Translations under genes and position numbers: made by a program
Notes under the pieces: model-generated
What the model was told of the DNA's origin: nothing
Database searches by the model: none
Seen by the model: the letters and a program-made list of their open reading frames with translations, nothing else
Shown: positions 1-8,345 of the stretch, piece after piece
Layout: every line of letters begins with the position of its first letter
Numbering within the stretch: position 1 is the first letter of the stretch
Assembly (NCBI GenBank): GCA_944384125.1
Contig: CALWSF010000009.1
Coordinates: 1-64,000 of the forward strand
Direction: 5' to 3'
From: an uncultured Lachnospiraceae bacterium
GTDB taxonomy: Bacteria; Bacillota; Clostridia; Lachnospirales; Lachnospiraceae
DNA: 64,000 nucleotides

Positions 1-34
1 CAGGCCTTGCACAGACCTGGCTCTTATTCTCTGC

Positions 35-72
35 AAAAAAAGTGCTGCCGCACTAATTATTTAGTGCGACAG
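35..72 (-). terminator. Intrinsic terminator after the IlvD/Edd-type dehydratase gene
   Basis: On the minus strand an imperfect 12-bp stem (CTGTCGCACTAA with TTAGTGCGGCAG, one mismatch) closes on a four-base loop. It is followed after three bases by a run of seven T (plus-strand A run at 35-41). It lies about 40 bases past the stop codon at 109 and would end the two-gene minus-strand transcript. Confidence 0.75.
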
Positions 73-108
73 TCCCCATATGATTCCACATACATCGGGA
101 CTGCCGTC

Positions 109-1761
109 TTAATAGGTATTCCAGTTCTGCATCGCACCGCCCTCATGGGATGGCCGGGCCGTAGCCGCATACAGAGAAAGAATTCCGTGCTTTACCTTTG
201 GCTCCGGAGCTTTCCATTCTTTTCTCCGCTCCCTGAGCGTCTCGTCGTCTGCCTCCACATAAACTTTCTTCTCATAACAGTCCACAACGATCATATCTCC
301 CTCTTTTACCAGCGCCAGATTGCCGCCTTCCATGGCTTCGGGAGAAATGTGTCCGACAATAGGACCATAATTGAAGCCGGAAAAACGCCCGTCTGTAATA
401 AGACCCACACAGTCATCCAGCTTCTTTGCCAGAAGAGCATCCGTCGCCTGCATCAGTTCATTGACTCCCGGCGATCCCTTTACCCCTTCATAGCGCAGTA
501 CAATCACGTCTCCCGGATTGATTTTGTCTCCCAGGATCGCTGCTGCACAATCCGCTTCGCAGTCAAATACGCGGGCAGGTCCCCGGAACTTCCGCATATT
601 TTCCTTTACCCCCGTCGTCCGGATAACTGCTCCGTTTTCAGCCAGATTTCCCCGCAGAATTGCCAGACCGGAGCAGTGATGCCACGGGTCTTCCAGCGGT
701 CTTAAAACACCTCCCAGAACCGGGTGCGCCTTATCAATCACATCGCGAAGCACAGAGCCCCCCACATTTCTGGCATCCAGATGCAGATATTTTTCAATAA
801 TCTTTTCTACAGCCGGCACGCCTCCCGCAAAGTGGAGATCTACGACCGAATACGGTCCCGCAGAACGCACCCCGCAGATACAGGGAATATCCTCTCTCCT
901 GTCGAACTCGTCAAGGGAATAGGGTATCCCGAGCTCGCAGGCCAGAGCGAGAATATGCAGCACCGCATTGCTGGATCCGCCGATGGCCAGATCTACCGCC
1001 GTTGCATTGTCCAGTGCTTCTTTTGTCATAATATCGCGGGGACGGATTCCCTGTCTGGCCAGCTCTACAGCCCTGCGTCCGCTCTCTCTTGCCGCCCGGA
1101 TCCGATCCGCCATGGCAGCCGGAATCGTAGCGCTTCCCGGAAGAGACATTCCCAGCACTTCCGTCAGAATCTGCATGGTATTAGCCGTTCCCATAACTGC
1201 ACAGGCGCCGGCTCCCGGGCAGCATACATTCTCCATCTCACAGAAATCTGCCGGTATTTCATCCGAAAAAGAGCCCACGTTAATATCCGGTGTAATCAGC
1301 TGCTTTCCCTGATAATTTCCCGGAAACATGGGGCCGCCCGTCAGAACAATACTGGGAATATTTGTCCTGGCCGCCGCAAGAAGCATACCGGGAATAATAT
1401 TATCACAGCAGGCCGTCAGTACCAGACCGTCAAAATTGTGGACGGATGCCACAAATTCTACCGACATGGCAACCGCGTCCCGCCCGACCAGCTCATACCG
1501 CATACACTCCGTACCAATAGCGATATTCCCGCAGGTAGAGGGCGCACCAAATTCTACCGGAACTCCTCCTGCCTCCCAGACACCCTGTTTGACTGCCTCA
1601 CACAGAATTTTCATCTGACCGTGTGCCGGGCTGCCTTCATTGTATGTATTTGCGATTCCGATATGCGGCTTGTTCCGGATATCACAGTCAGAAAATCCTG
1701 CTCCTTTATAGATTACACGCCGGTGCGCCGCACCGTTTCCGTCCCAGAATGGATTGCTCAT
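109..1761 (-). CDS. IlvD/Edd-family dehydratase, divergent
   Basis: This 550-residue protein belongs to the dihydroxy-acid/6-phosphogluconate/aldonic-acid dehydratase family, Fe-S enzymes that remove water from 2,3-dihydroxy acids. Family signatures seen are GIANTYNE (about 35-42), STCGN (75-79), TACCDNIIPG (116-125) and CCPGAGACAVMGTANTM (180-196). Cys119 and Cys187 fit cluster ligands. The first cluster Cys of IlvD-type enzymes is an Ala here (SPAH, as in Edd). The Lys that normally follows CD, the carbamylated Mg ligand in characterised members, is Asn121. The start is the ATG after GGGAGG; the open frame runs 13 codons further upstream. The gene follows a proline-racemase-family gene by 41 bases and no ilv genes are nearby, so a catabolic substrate (sugar acid or hydroxy amino acid derivative) is more likely than branched-chain amino acid synthesis. 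The substrate is unknown. Confidence 0.8.
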   Translation of the reverse strand: MSNPFWDGNGAAHRRVIYKGAGFSDCDIRNKPHIGIANTYNEGSPAHGQMKILCEAVKQGVWEAGGVPVEFGAPSTCGNIAIGTECMRYELVGRDAVAMSVEFVASVHNFDGLVLTACCDNIIPGMLLAAARTNIPSIVLTGGPMFPGNYQGKQLITPDINVGSFSDEIPADFCEMENVCCPGAGACAVMGTANTMQILTEVLGMSLPGSATIPAAMADRIRAARESGRRAVELARQGIRPRDIMTKEALDNATAVDLAIGGSSNAVLHILALACELGIPYSLDEFDRREDIPCICGVRSAGPYSVVDLHFAGGVPAVEKIIEKYLHLDARNVGGSVLRDVIDKAHPVLGGVLRPLEDPWHHCSGLAILRGNLAENGAVIRTTGVKENMRKFRGPARVFDCEADCAAAILGDKINPGDVIVLRYEGVKGSPGVNELMQATDALLAKKLDDCVGLITDGRFSGFNYGPIVGHISPEAMEGGNLALVKEGDMIVVDCYEKKVYVEADDETLRERRKEWKAPEPKVKHGILSLYAATARPSHEGGAMQNWNTY

Positions 1762-1802
1762 GTGTTTTTCCTCCCTGTTCTCTTTTTTTACATTCTTCAC
1801 TC

Positions 1803-2810
1803 TCAGAGCACAAGCCCATATTTCAGCCGGTCATTTTCTTCCGCAGTCAGATGTACATATCCTGTAATATGGACATCTGAGCAGGAAATCTGCGGAATTA
1901 CCGCAGGATATTTTCCCACCTTCGTCTCACGCAGAACAGTTCCGAAAAAACGGCCTCCGTATACCTGTGTCTGGATAAAAGTCTCCCCCTGCTTTAACAG
2001 CCCTTTCTGATATCGGTATGCCATCCGTCCGCAGGTTCCTGTGCCACAGGGAGATATATCTACCTGGCTGTTTCCGAATATTACCTGCGCCAGATACCCC
2101 CCGTCTTTTTCCGGCCCTTTCTGGACAAACAGAATTTCATTCAGATAATTAAGCGCCGGATTCAGCGGATGGACTATTTCATATCTGCTGCTGATCGCAG
2201 CTACTATTTTGGGCATATAGTCCTGCAGAATGGGGATGCTCTCCGGTGTGATGGAAAATCCCAGCTGCTGCGTGTCCACCATGGCAAAAAAATTCCCTCC
2301 GAACACCAGATCAAAATCTACGGTTCCAATCCCGGGAACCTGAACAGACAGATCCTCCGCATAGACGAAAGCCGGCGCATTTTCCATAACAATCCGGCAT
2401 GTATCGTCCTCCTGATCCTCCACACGCACGGTAACAAGCCCGGCACCGGTCTCATAGATAATCTGTGTTCTCTTTCCCGTGCGGGCAATCATCCCCGTCT
2501 CAACCAGAATTTTGGACACAGCCAGAGTGCCCGCGCCGCACATCGGCTGATATCCCCCCGCATCCATATAAAACAGACCGTAATCCGCCTCAGCTGCCTG
2601 CGGCTCTGTCACAACCGCGCACATAAGAGACGGACAGCCCCTCGGCGGCTGCAGAATACTGTTTCGCAGATGATCATAATGTGTCTTCATGTACTCCATT
2701 TTATCCGAAATAGTTTTTCCCCGCAGCGGGGGAATTCCCGACATTATCAGCCGTACCGGCGAACCTGTCGTGTGAGCATCCACTGCAAAAATAGATAAAA
2801 CCTGCTTCAC
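1803..2810 (-). CDS. Proline racemase / hydroxyproline epimerase family protein
   Basis: This 335-residue protein has the proline racemase fold, whose members epimerise or dehydrate proline and hydroxyproline with two opposing Cys acid/bases. The N-terminus (FAVDAHTTGSPVR) is typical. The two catalytic positions are Cys91 in MCGAG and Cys254 in DISPCGTG. Having Cys at both favours an epimerase or racemase over a trans-3-hydroxyproline dehydratase, which has Thr at one position. The His that usually follows the first Cys (MCGH) is Ala93, so substrate contacts differ from characterised enzymes. The start is a GTG 5-6 bases after GGGAGGG; the upstream in-frame ATG lies next to the promoter and lacks a ribosome site. 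It is the first gene of a two-gene operon with the dehydratase and is divergent from a regulator. Substrate is not assignable. Confidence 0.82.
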   Translation of the reverse strand: MKQVLSIFAVDAHTTGSPVRLIMSGIPPLRGKTISDKMEYMKTHYDHLRNSILQPPRGCPSLMCAVVTEPQAAEADYGLFYMDAGGYQPMCGAGTLAVSKILVETGMIARTGKRTQIIYETGAGLVTVRVEDQEDDTCRIVMENAPAFVYAEDLSVQVPGIGTVDFDLVFGGNFFAMVDTQQLGFSITPESIPILQDYMPKIVAAISSRYEIVHPLNPALNYLNEILFVQKGPEKDGGYLAQVIFGNSQVDISPCGTGTCGRMAYRYQKGLLKQGETFIQTQVYGGRFFGTVLRETKVGKYPAVIPQISCSDVHITGYVHLTAEENDRLKYGLVL

Positions 2811-2877
2811 TGTATCCCTCCCTTTGTCACTTCTCTTTTTTCTCTTTACATTACTCATTTATAATCAATGTATAATC

Positions 2878-2906
2878 ATATTACTATCTTCATTTATCTT
2901 TGTCAA
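2878..2906 (-). promoter_or_regulatory. Promoter of the racemase-dehydratase operon
   Basis: On the minus strand TTGACA (2901-2906) is separated by 17 bases from TAATAT (2878-2883). A direct repeat TATAATCA (2860-2867 and 2871-2878) overlaps the start region and could bind the divergent regulator. Confidence 0.55.
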
Positions 2907-2926
2907 GTATTTAAATATATTTACAG

Positions 2927-2955
2927 TTGCATCACTTTTATATCAATGATAATAT
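2927..2955 (+). promoter_or_regulatory. Promoter of the FCD-type regulator gene
   Basis: TTGCAT (2927-2932), a 17-base spacer and TAATAT (2950-2955) lie about 40 bases before the TTG start. Together with the minus-strand promoter this makes a compact, AT-rich divergent control region. Confidence 0.45.
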
Positions 2956-2992
2956 ATGAATAACAATTTTTATGGAAAAGTGAGGAAGCAAT

Positions 2993-3715
2993 TTGTACAG
3001 CAATATAGATATTCAGATACTGCGCGCCATTCACGCGCGCGCTGTGCCAACCGGAGCAACCGCCCTGACCGGACAGCTCCACATCCCCCAGGCGACCATC
3101 GGCCGCGTTATGAATCAGCTGGAGCAGGAGGGTTATCTTCAGAAAGTCAGCAACAAAGGACGTATTCTCAGTGACAGGGGAATCGCCTATCTGAAAAGTG
3201 CATCTGAGCGTCAGAACAGAGAAGAGGCGGCAGACAGTCTGATACGCTCATCTTCTTCCCTGTCACTGGACAGACTGATTGAAATTCTGGAAATCCGCGA
3301 GGATCTGGAACGCCGCTCTGCCCGCCTGGCATGCAGGAATGCGACAGACTCTGAGCTGGAATCCCTGAATGGAATTATGCTGGAATATCTGTACGACATC
3401 AACAACGGCGGGGACGGCTCCTCACAGGATCTGAAGTTTCATCTGACCCTGGCCCGTTATTCCCAAAATAAAACCCTGCATCAGCTTTTAACCCTGCTTT
3501 TGACGACACACCACGCATATGCCGATTTTGCTTTTCACTCTGAAAGCTTTCTTATAAAACAGGCTGAGGGACACCACACCATCATACAGGCTCTTATAGA
3601 GCGCGACCCTGATAAAGCGGCAGATGCAATGGCAAAACACCTGGATAATCTCCTTTTTTCACTCCGGGAAAAAGCCGCAGCGAACGGAACACAGCCGGAA
3701 AATTCTCCCGAATAA
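2993..3715 (+). CDS. GntR/FadR-like regulator with FCD domain
   Basis: This is a 240-residue DNA-binding regulator, probably controlling the divergent racemase-dehydratase operon. Residues 1-65 form a winged helix-turn-helix (LTGQLHIPQATIGRVMNQLEQEGYL) that departs from the classical GntR pattern. Residues about 95-225 look like an FCD ligand-binding domain: an EILEIREDLERRSARLA helix, then DLKFHLTLA, then H-x3-I-x2-ALIERDPDKAADAM-x2-HL. The conserved Asp and His could hold a metal and a carboxylate ligand. Translation most likely starts at TTG after GAGGAAG. An in-frame ATG at 2972 is closed by TGA after three codons, so it cannot be the start. The ligand is probably the substrate or product of the neighbouring enzymes, which is inference. 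Confidence 0.8.
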   Translation: MYSNIDIQILRAIHARAVPTGATALTGQLHIPQATIGRVMNQLEQEGYLQKVSNKGRILSDRGIAYLKSASERQNREEAADSLIRSSSSLSLDRLIEILEIREDLERRSARLACRNATDSELESLNGIMLEYLYDINNGGDGSSQDLKFHLTLARYSQNKTLHQLLTLLLTTHHAYADFAFHSESFLIKQAEGHHTIIQALIERDPDKAADAMAKHLDNLLFSLREKAAANGTQPENSPE

Positions 3716-3724
3716 CAGACAAAA

Positions 3725-3786
3725 ACAGGATAGCCGACAAAGTCCGTATACTTCAAACACCGGATTTTATCGGATATCCTGTTTTC
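3725..3786. terminator. Terminator between convergent regulator and carboxypeptidase genes
   Basis: Arms of 13 bases with one mismatch (3725-3737 and 3770-3782) enclose a 32-base loop. The plus-strand arm is followed by TTTTCTT, and an A run precedes the first arm, so it could act in both directions. Confidence 0.6.
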
Positions 3787-3864
3787 TTCTTTGAATGCAT
3801 CTGACAGCCAAAAAGACGGCACTGCCTGCCGCGCTCCGCCACATATGCCGGATTAAAACTTTTT

Positions 3865-5346
3865 CTATGCCCCGTATTTTTCCTTAAGATATCTTATATA
3901 ATACCGGGGAGAAAAATCCTCTCCCGTGACATCGCGCAAAATAGCGCGGCTGTCCTTAAGCTTTCCGTACTGATGAATCCTATCCCGCAGGTATTCTCTG
4001 ATATCCCCAAGCTTTCCCTCTCGCAGCAGATCCTCCACAGGGATCTCTTCTTTCATATGGTAATAAATCTGTGCTCCGAAGGCACTTCCCAGCGCATAGG
4101 ACGGGAAATACCCGAAAGAACCCTGTGACCAGTGTATATCCTGAAGGACTCCCTGGCTGTCACTTTCCGGACATATTCCCAGATATTCCCTGTATTTCCC
4201 GTTCCACACTTCGGGAAGATGATCCACATCCAGTTCTCCTCCGATGAGCATTTTTTCAATTTCGTACCGAACAAGTATATGAAGTCCGTAAGAAAGCTCG
4301 TCCGCTTCTGTCCGTATCAGGCCGGGTACTGCCCTGTTGACAGCTGCCATAAAATCGTCAAGGGGTGTGGAAGCCAGCGGTTCTCCAAATATTTCTCCGA
4401 TTTTTCCGTAAATCGGCTCCCAGAATGCACGGCTCCTGCCGATTATATTTTCATAAAACCGTGACTGGCACTCATGCATCCCCATAGAGGCCCCCTGTCC
4501 CACGGGAGTCTGTGTCAGATCATCGCGGATTCCCAGCTCATAAAGGGCGTGTCCCGCCTCATGTATCACTGAAAATACAGACGAATCAATTCTCTTTCCG
4601 TAATGCGTTGTAATACGGACATCATGGTTGTGCAGATTCGTTGTAAAAGGATGGGCGCTGACTGACAAAACTCCCCTGTCAAATGAAAAACCCACATACT
4701 CCGCCAGAAATCTGGCTGCCCGCTCCTGTGCCGAAACCGGATAATCAGCTGAAAGAAAGTCTGTTCTGATTTTCTGTGAACGCTCTGATGCCTCCCGCAG
4801 CAGAGGAACAATATTTTCCCTGAGTTCCCGGAAAAAGTCATCAAGAATCTCTGTATCAAACCCTTTCTCGTAATCTCCAAGCATGACGTCATAAAGACTC
4901 TGTCCTTCTTTCGCCCGGCAGGCGGCAAAACGCTTCTGACAGCTGATTATTTCTCTTAAAACCGGTGCAAATGAGGCAAAATCATTTTCTTCTCTGGCTT
5001 TTGCCCATATTCCGGTAGCACGGGATACAAGCTCTCTGAAAGCACGGTATTCAGCTACCGGAATATCCTTCCACCTGGAAATTTCCTCCTCTGTCTCACG
5101 GACGACAGCCTCCTGAAGCCCGGTAAGTCCGCCCTCTTTCCGGCAGGTTTTTATCAGATCCGCAAGCTCCGCAGAAGTCACAATCTCCATATACTGTTCC
5201 GACAGGGAACCAATCATTTTAGCCGTATGCAGGGCCGCGCCTTTCGGCGCCAGAGTTTCGTTGTCCCACTCAAACAAAACCATGGCAGTCTGAAGGGCAG
5301 CTGCCCGTTCCAGAAGACGGTTCAGTTTTTCAAATGTTTCCGCCAT
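3865..5346 (-). CDS. M32 family metallocarboxypeptidase (carboxypeptidase Taq type)
   Basis: This 493-residue cytosolic zinc carboxypeptidase removes C-terminal residues from peptides. All six M32 signatures are present in order: HPF, DVRITT (DxRxT), the zinc motif HEAGHALYE (about 262-270), a HECQSR version of HES/GQ, LIRTEADELSYG (IRxxAD) and GVLQDIHW (GxxQDxHW). The Cys in HECQSR replaces the usual Ser. Length is normal for the family. The ATG follows AAGGAG at good spacing. It is transcribed alone, between a terminator on its 3' side and a bidirectional terminator upstream, so it is probably monocistronic. Confidence 0.93.
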   Translation of the reverse strand: MAETFEKLNRLLERAAALQTAMVLFEWDNETLAPKGAALHTAKMIGSLSEQYMEIVTSAELADLIKTCRKEGGLTGLQEAVVRETEEEISRWKDIPVAEYRAFRELVSRATGIWAKAREENDFASFAPVLREIISCQKRFAACRAKEGQSLYDVMLGDYEKGFDTEILDDFFRELRENIVPLLREASERSQKIRTDFLSADYPVSAQERAARFLAEYVGFSFDRGVLSVSAHPFTTNLHNHDVRITTHYGKRIDSSVFSVIHEAGHALYELGIRDDLTQTPVGQGASMGMHECQSRFYENIIGRSRAFWEPIYGKIGEIFGEPLASTPLDDFMAAVNRAVPGLIRTEADELSYGLHILVRYEIEKMLIGGELDVDHLPEVWNGKYREYLGICPESDSQGVLQDIHWSQGSFGYFPSYALGSAFGAQIYYHMKEEIPVEDLLREGKLGDIREYLRDRIHQYGKLKDSRAILRDVTGEDFSPRYYIRYLKEKYGA

Positions 5347-5460
5347 AACTATTCTCTCCTTTGCAATTTAAGCCTTCACAGGCCATTTTTCTGCTTTGAT
5401 TTAGTATGTGCCGCCGCAGCTTACACTAAACCTGATATTATCATATTTCAGCAAAAAATG

Positions 5461-5523
5461 ACAGACACAGGTGCGGCAAGCTTTTTACTCCCTCTCCGAC
5501 CGTCTTTGCCCGTGTCTGTTTTT
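5461..5523. terminator. Bidirectional terminator between carboxypeptidase and SleB-type genes
   Basis: ACAGACAC (5461-5468) pairs with GTGTCTGT (5512-5519), and GGCAA/TTGCC extends the stem inward. T-rich runs follow on both strands (TTTTT on plus, CATTTTTT on minus). On the minus strand it would end the cell-wall hydrolase transcript. Confidence 0.6.
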
Positions 5524-5535
5524 AATCTTCTTTTT

Positions 5536-6081
5536 TCAGTAACAGTAATAATGCCATCTCGTTTTCAGATAAACGCCTTTTCCCTGTCTCCCTCCCGACT
5601 GCCATACAACCTGGGGCGGCAGAACGCTTCCGCCCTCCAGAAGTATTCTCGCATTGGACCAGTTCTGCTGTGTGGGCTCCCTGTAATAATTTCCGTCTCT
5701 CACACAGGAGTACTGCCCTTTCTGGAACACAACCTCCTGCAGTGTATTTGGAAAAGACGGATGATTTACCCGGTTTAATGCAACGGATCCCACATAAAGC
5801 TGTTCCTCATCCGGGCAGTTCTGCGCTTCCCCGGCCAGAAGATGAGCCATAATAAAAAGCTCCTCATCAGTAAAGGGCGATACTGCCTCTGCCGCCTCCG
5901 TTTCCTCTGGCTGGGCCTCTGTCTCTTCAGCCTTTTTCTCTATGTCTGATGCCGGCCCGGAAGGCGCATTTGCAACCTCACCGGCCCGCGCAGCGGTGGG
6001 CACCATACAGAGCATTCCTGCTGTCAGTATCATAAACAAAAATTTGCTGAGCACAGATAACTTATTTTCTTTTATTATCAT
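5536..6081 (-). CDS. Secreted SleB/CwlJ-type cell-wall hydrolase
   Basis: This 181-residue exported protein has an N-terminal signal peptide (hydrophobic FLFMILTAGMLCMV, cleavage likely after ARA), an acidic Glu-rich linker, then a hydrolase domain of the SleB type. The domain shows the family pattern MAHLLAGEAQNCPDEEQLYVGSV followed by NRVNHPSFP and VVFQKGQYSC, and lacks a LysM or separate binding domain. SleB-like enzymes cut spore cortex or vegetative peptidoglycan; which applies here cannot be told. The start chosen is the ATG preceded by AGGTG; another in-frame ATG lies seven codons upstream with a weaker site. It is monocistronic. Confidence 0.85.
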   Translation of the reverse strand: MIIKENKLSVLSKFLFMILTAGMLCMVPTAARAGEVANAPSGPASDIEKKAEETEAQPEETEAAEAVSPFTDEELFIMAHLLAGEAQNCPDEEQLYVGSVALNRVNHPSFPNTLQEVVFQKGQYSCVRDGNYYREPTQQNWSNARILLEGGSVLPPQVVWQSGGRQGKGVYLKTRWHYYCY

Positions 6082-6317
6082 AGACACCTGCTTTTCCCTC
6101 ATTATTTCTTTTTTTTACTTATCTGTATCATTTATATTAACGAAGGTTATATTTTTATTACAAAAATTGTGTCTGTCACAATCCGCAGGCCTGCTTCCAT
6201 TTCTCCAGCTCCGGCTTGCATAATAAAACAAAAAGCGGTATACTTGATTCAATATGAGGCCGAAGGTTTATAAATCCTGACAAACCACGGCAATTACACA
6301 CACCTGGAGGGATTGCA

Positions 6318-6770
6318 ATGATTGAAGCAACGAGCTGTGGCGGTGTGGTTATTTTTCGAGGGAAAATTCTTGTCCTTTATAAAAATTACAAAAACAAATA
6401 TGAAGGCTGGGTTTTGCCAAAGGGAACTGTAGAGACAGGGGAAGACTACAAGGAAACGGCACTACGGGAGGTCAGGGAGGAAACCGGTGTCAGTGCATCT
6501 ATTATTAAATACATCGGAAAAAGCCAGTATTCCTTCAATACTCCCCAGGATATGGTGGAGAAAGTAGTCCACTGGTATCTGATGATGGCTGACAGCTATT
6601 ACAGTAAACCGCAGCGTGAGGAATATTTTATCGATTCCGGATATTACAAATTTTATGAAGCATATCATCTTTTAAAATTTTCCAATGAAAAACAGATCCT
6701 GGAAAAGGCATACAACGAATATCTGGATCTGAAGAAAAGCAATCTGTGGGGCAGCAAAAAATATTTCTGA
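6318..6770 (+). CDS. Nudix hydrolase
   Basis: This 150-residue protein carries a complete Nudix box at residues 36-58 (Gly36, Glu42, Arg50-Glu51, Glu54-Glu55, Gly57), the Mg-binding motif that hydrolyses nucleoside diphosphates linked to another moiety. Flanking sequence (GWVLPKGTVE) resembles small diadenosine-polyphosphate or NTP-cleaning Nudix enzymes, but substrate cannot be read from sequence. The ATG follows GGAGGG with good spacing. It stands alone on the plus strand, divergent from the SleB-type gene and convergent with the PBP operon. Confidence 0.88.
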   Translation: MIEATSCGGVVIFRGKILVLYKNYKNKYEGWVLPKGTVETGEDYKETALREVREETGVSASIIKYIGKSQYSFNTPQDMVEKVVHWYLMMADSYYSKPQREEYFIDSGYYKFYEAYHLLKFSNEKQILEKAYNEYLDLKKSNLWGSKKYF

Positions 6771-6806
6771 TGCTGCAGCAGCACCTTTTCTTTCGGTATT
6801 TCCGGA

Positions 6807-6854
6807 CAAAAAGCGGGACTGACACTGAATTTTAACATTCAGGACAGTCCCGCT
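6807..6854 (-). terminator. Terminator of the ruvA-to-PBP operon
   Basis: On the minus strand AGCGGGACTG pairs perfectly with CAGTCCCGCT (6845-6854 with 6812-6821). CTGAAT/ATTCAG extends the stem inside, and five T follow directly. It sits about 45 bases after the PBP stop codon and may also stop the convergent Nudix transcript. Confidence 0.85.
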
Positions 6855-6899
6855 TCGCTGTCTGTATTCTTCTCTGATTTATATAATCTTCCCGGTCCG

Positions 6900-8345
6900 T
6901 TAATTCTGACCGGAAAAATATGCATCAAATACGGCCCTTGCAATGGGCGCTGCCACCTGGCCGCCGGATCCGGCTTCCTCTGCCAGAACACTGATGACGA
7001 TCTGCGGATCGTCCGCAGGCGCATAGCCGATAAACCAGGAGTGTGTCTCCTTTCCCGTCTCAAATTCAGCCGATCCCGTCTTACCTGCTACCGTATAGGA
7101 AGCCCCGCGGAACGCAGAACCCGTGCCAATCTCCACTACCTGTTTCATCATCTCAGCCAGAAACTGGGAATCTGAAGCCTGCATAAGAGAACCGTATGCA
7201 GAAGGAATAAATTTTTTTACCGTCTGCCCCCCTGCATTTTCAACATGATCAATCATATAGGGTTTCATGAGCGTTCCCCCGTTGGCAATCGCCGCCGCAA
7301 TCAGAAGATTGTGAAATGGTGTAATCTGCGTTTTTCCCTGGCCAATGGAAGTCTGCAGCTTCTCCCAGTCATCGGCCGTCCCGTCCATTGTAAAAGAACT
7401 CTGATTGTAAGGAAGGGAACAGGGAAGCGGGGAATTGAAAAGGAATTGCTCCGCAAGGCTGTGAAACCGATCGGGATCGATCTCCAGGCCAATCCGGGCA
7501 AAAGCACCGTTGCAGGAATTGGCAAACGCCTGAATGAGATTCTGGCTTCCGTGAGCCTCCCCGTGATAGCAGCGGATGGTGTAATCTCCGCTCTGATACG
7601 TTCCCGTACAGTCAAAGGTAAAATCCTGCCATGTCTGCGGATTTTCTTTCATATATTCCAGAACCGTCAGAATCTTAAAGGTTGACCCCGGCGGGTAAAG
7701 TCCCTGTGTGGCACGGTTGACAAGCTGTGCCTTCGTATTGTCCGGAGAAATCAGCTCCTCCCATTTCTCGTCTACAAGATTGGCATTGAAATTAGGCTGG
7801 GAAACCATGGCAAGTATTTTTCCGGTGTCCGGCTCCATCGCAATAACCGCCCCTCTGTAACTGGCCAGTGCGTCAGAAGCTGTCTTCTGAAGGTTTAGAT
7901 TCAGAGTCGTTATTACATTGTCCCCCAGATTTTTTTCTCCCCGCAGTTCATTTACCACTTTTTCAAGAAGATTTACGTGAGATGAGAGAAGATAAAAATT
8001 GGCCAGAGACTCCAGGCCTGTCTTTCCGTTTTTGCCGGAATATCCGACAGAATGGACAAACAGATAATCGTACGGATAATGCCTCGTCTCCGTTCCGTCA
8101 GAATTTCTTATGGTCTCTGCCAGAACCGTCCTGTCGCTGCTGAGTATTGAGCCCCGCACAATGCGATCCGAAAACTGATCAAGACGCGCATTATAGGAAC
8201 TTCCTATCACATTTTCACTTCTGAACTGGATAAACCACCCGAAATAAACCGCCATGAGGAGAAATATGCCCGCGATGCCGTATGTCAGTCTCAGTATGTT
8301 CCGGTTTGACCGGGCTCTGGAATCTGTCTCACTGCGCTTTTTCAT
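6900..8345 (-). CDS. Class B penicillin-binding protein (FtsI/PbpA-like transpeptidase)
   Basis: This 481-residue membrane-anchored transpeptidase cross-links peptidoglycan and is expected to work with the SEDS glycosyltransferase encoded just upstream. One transmembrane helix (about 20-42) precedes a short dimerisation region and the penicillin-binding domain. The three active-site motifs are present: STFK (Ser near 220), SCN (near 276) and KTG in AGKTGSAEF (near 421). The protein is shorter than E. coli PBP2/PBP3, like the PbpA type paired with RodA in Gram-positives. The start is the ATG following a run of AGG repeats, giving a 17-base overlap with the end of the SEDS gene and suggesting translational coupling. 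Confidence 0.9.
   Translation of the reverse strand: MKKRSETDSRARSNRNILRLTYGIAGIFLLMAVYFGWFIQFRSENVIGSSYNARLDQFSDRIVRGSILSSDRTVLAETIRNSDGTETRHYPYDYLFVHSVGYSGKNGKTGLESLANFYLLSSHVNLLEKVVNELRGEKNLGDNVITTLNLNLQKTASDALASYRGAVIAMEPDTGKILAMVSQPNFNANLVDEKWEELISPDNTKAQLVNRATQGLYPPGSTFKILTVLEYMKENPQTWQDFTFDCTGTYQSGDYTIRCYHGEAHGSQNLIQAFANSCNGAFARIGLEIDPDRFHSLAEQFLFNSPLPCSLPYNQSSFTMDGTADDWEKLQTSIGQGKTQITPFHNLLIAAAIANGGTLMKPYMIDHVENAGGQTVKKFIPSAYGSLMQASDSQFLAEMMKQVVEIGTGSAFRGASYTVAGKTGSAEFETGKETHSWFIGYAPADDPQIVISVLAEEAGSGGQVAAPIARAVFDAYFSGQN

Noticed and set aside
109..1761. ilvD for branched-chain amino acid synthesis
   Set aside because: Key IlvD residues are missing and no ilv genes are adjacent; the partner is a racemase-family gene.
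724..2010. Long open frame on the plus strand opposite the dehydratase gene
   Set aside because: It lacks a ribosome site and any family motif, and it mirrors a well-conserved minus-strand gene. The same holds for plus-strand frames at 29793-31037 and 56180-57481.
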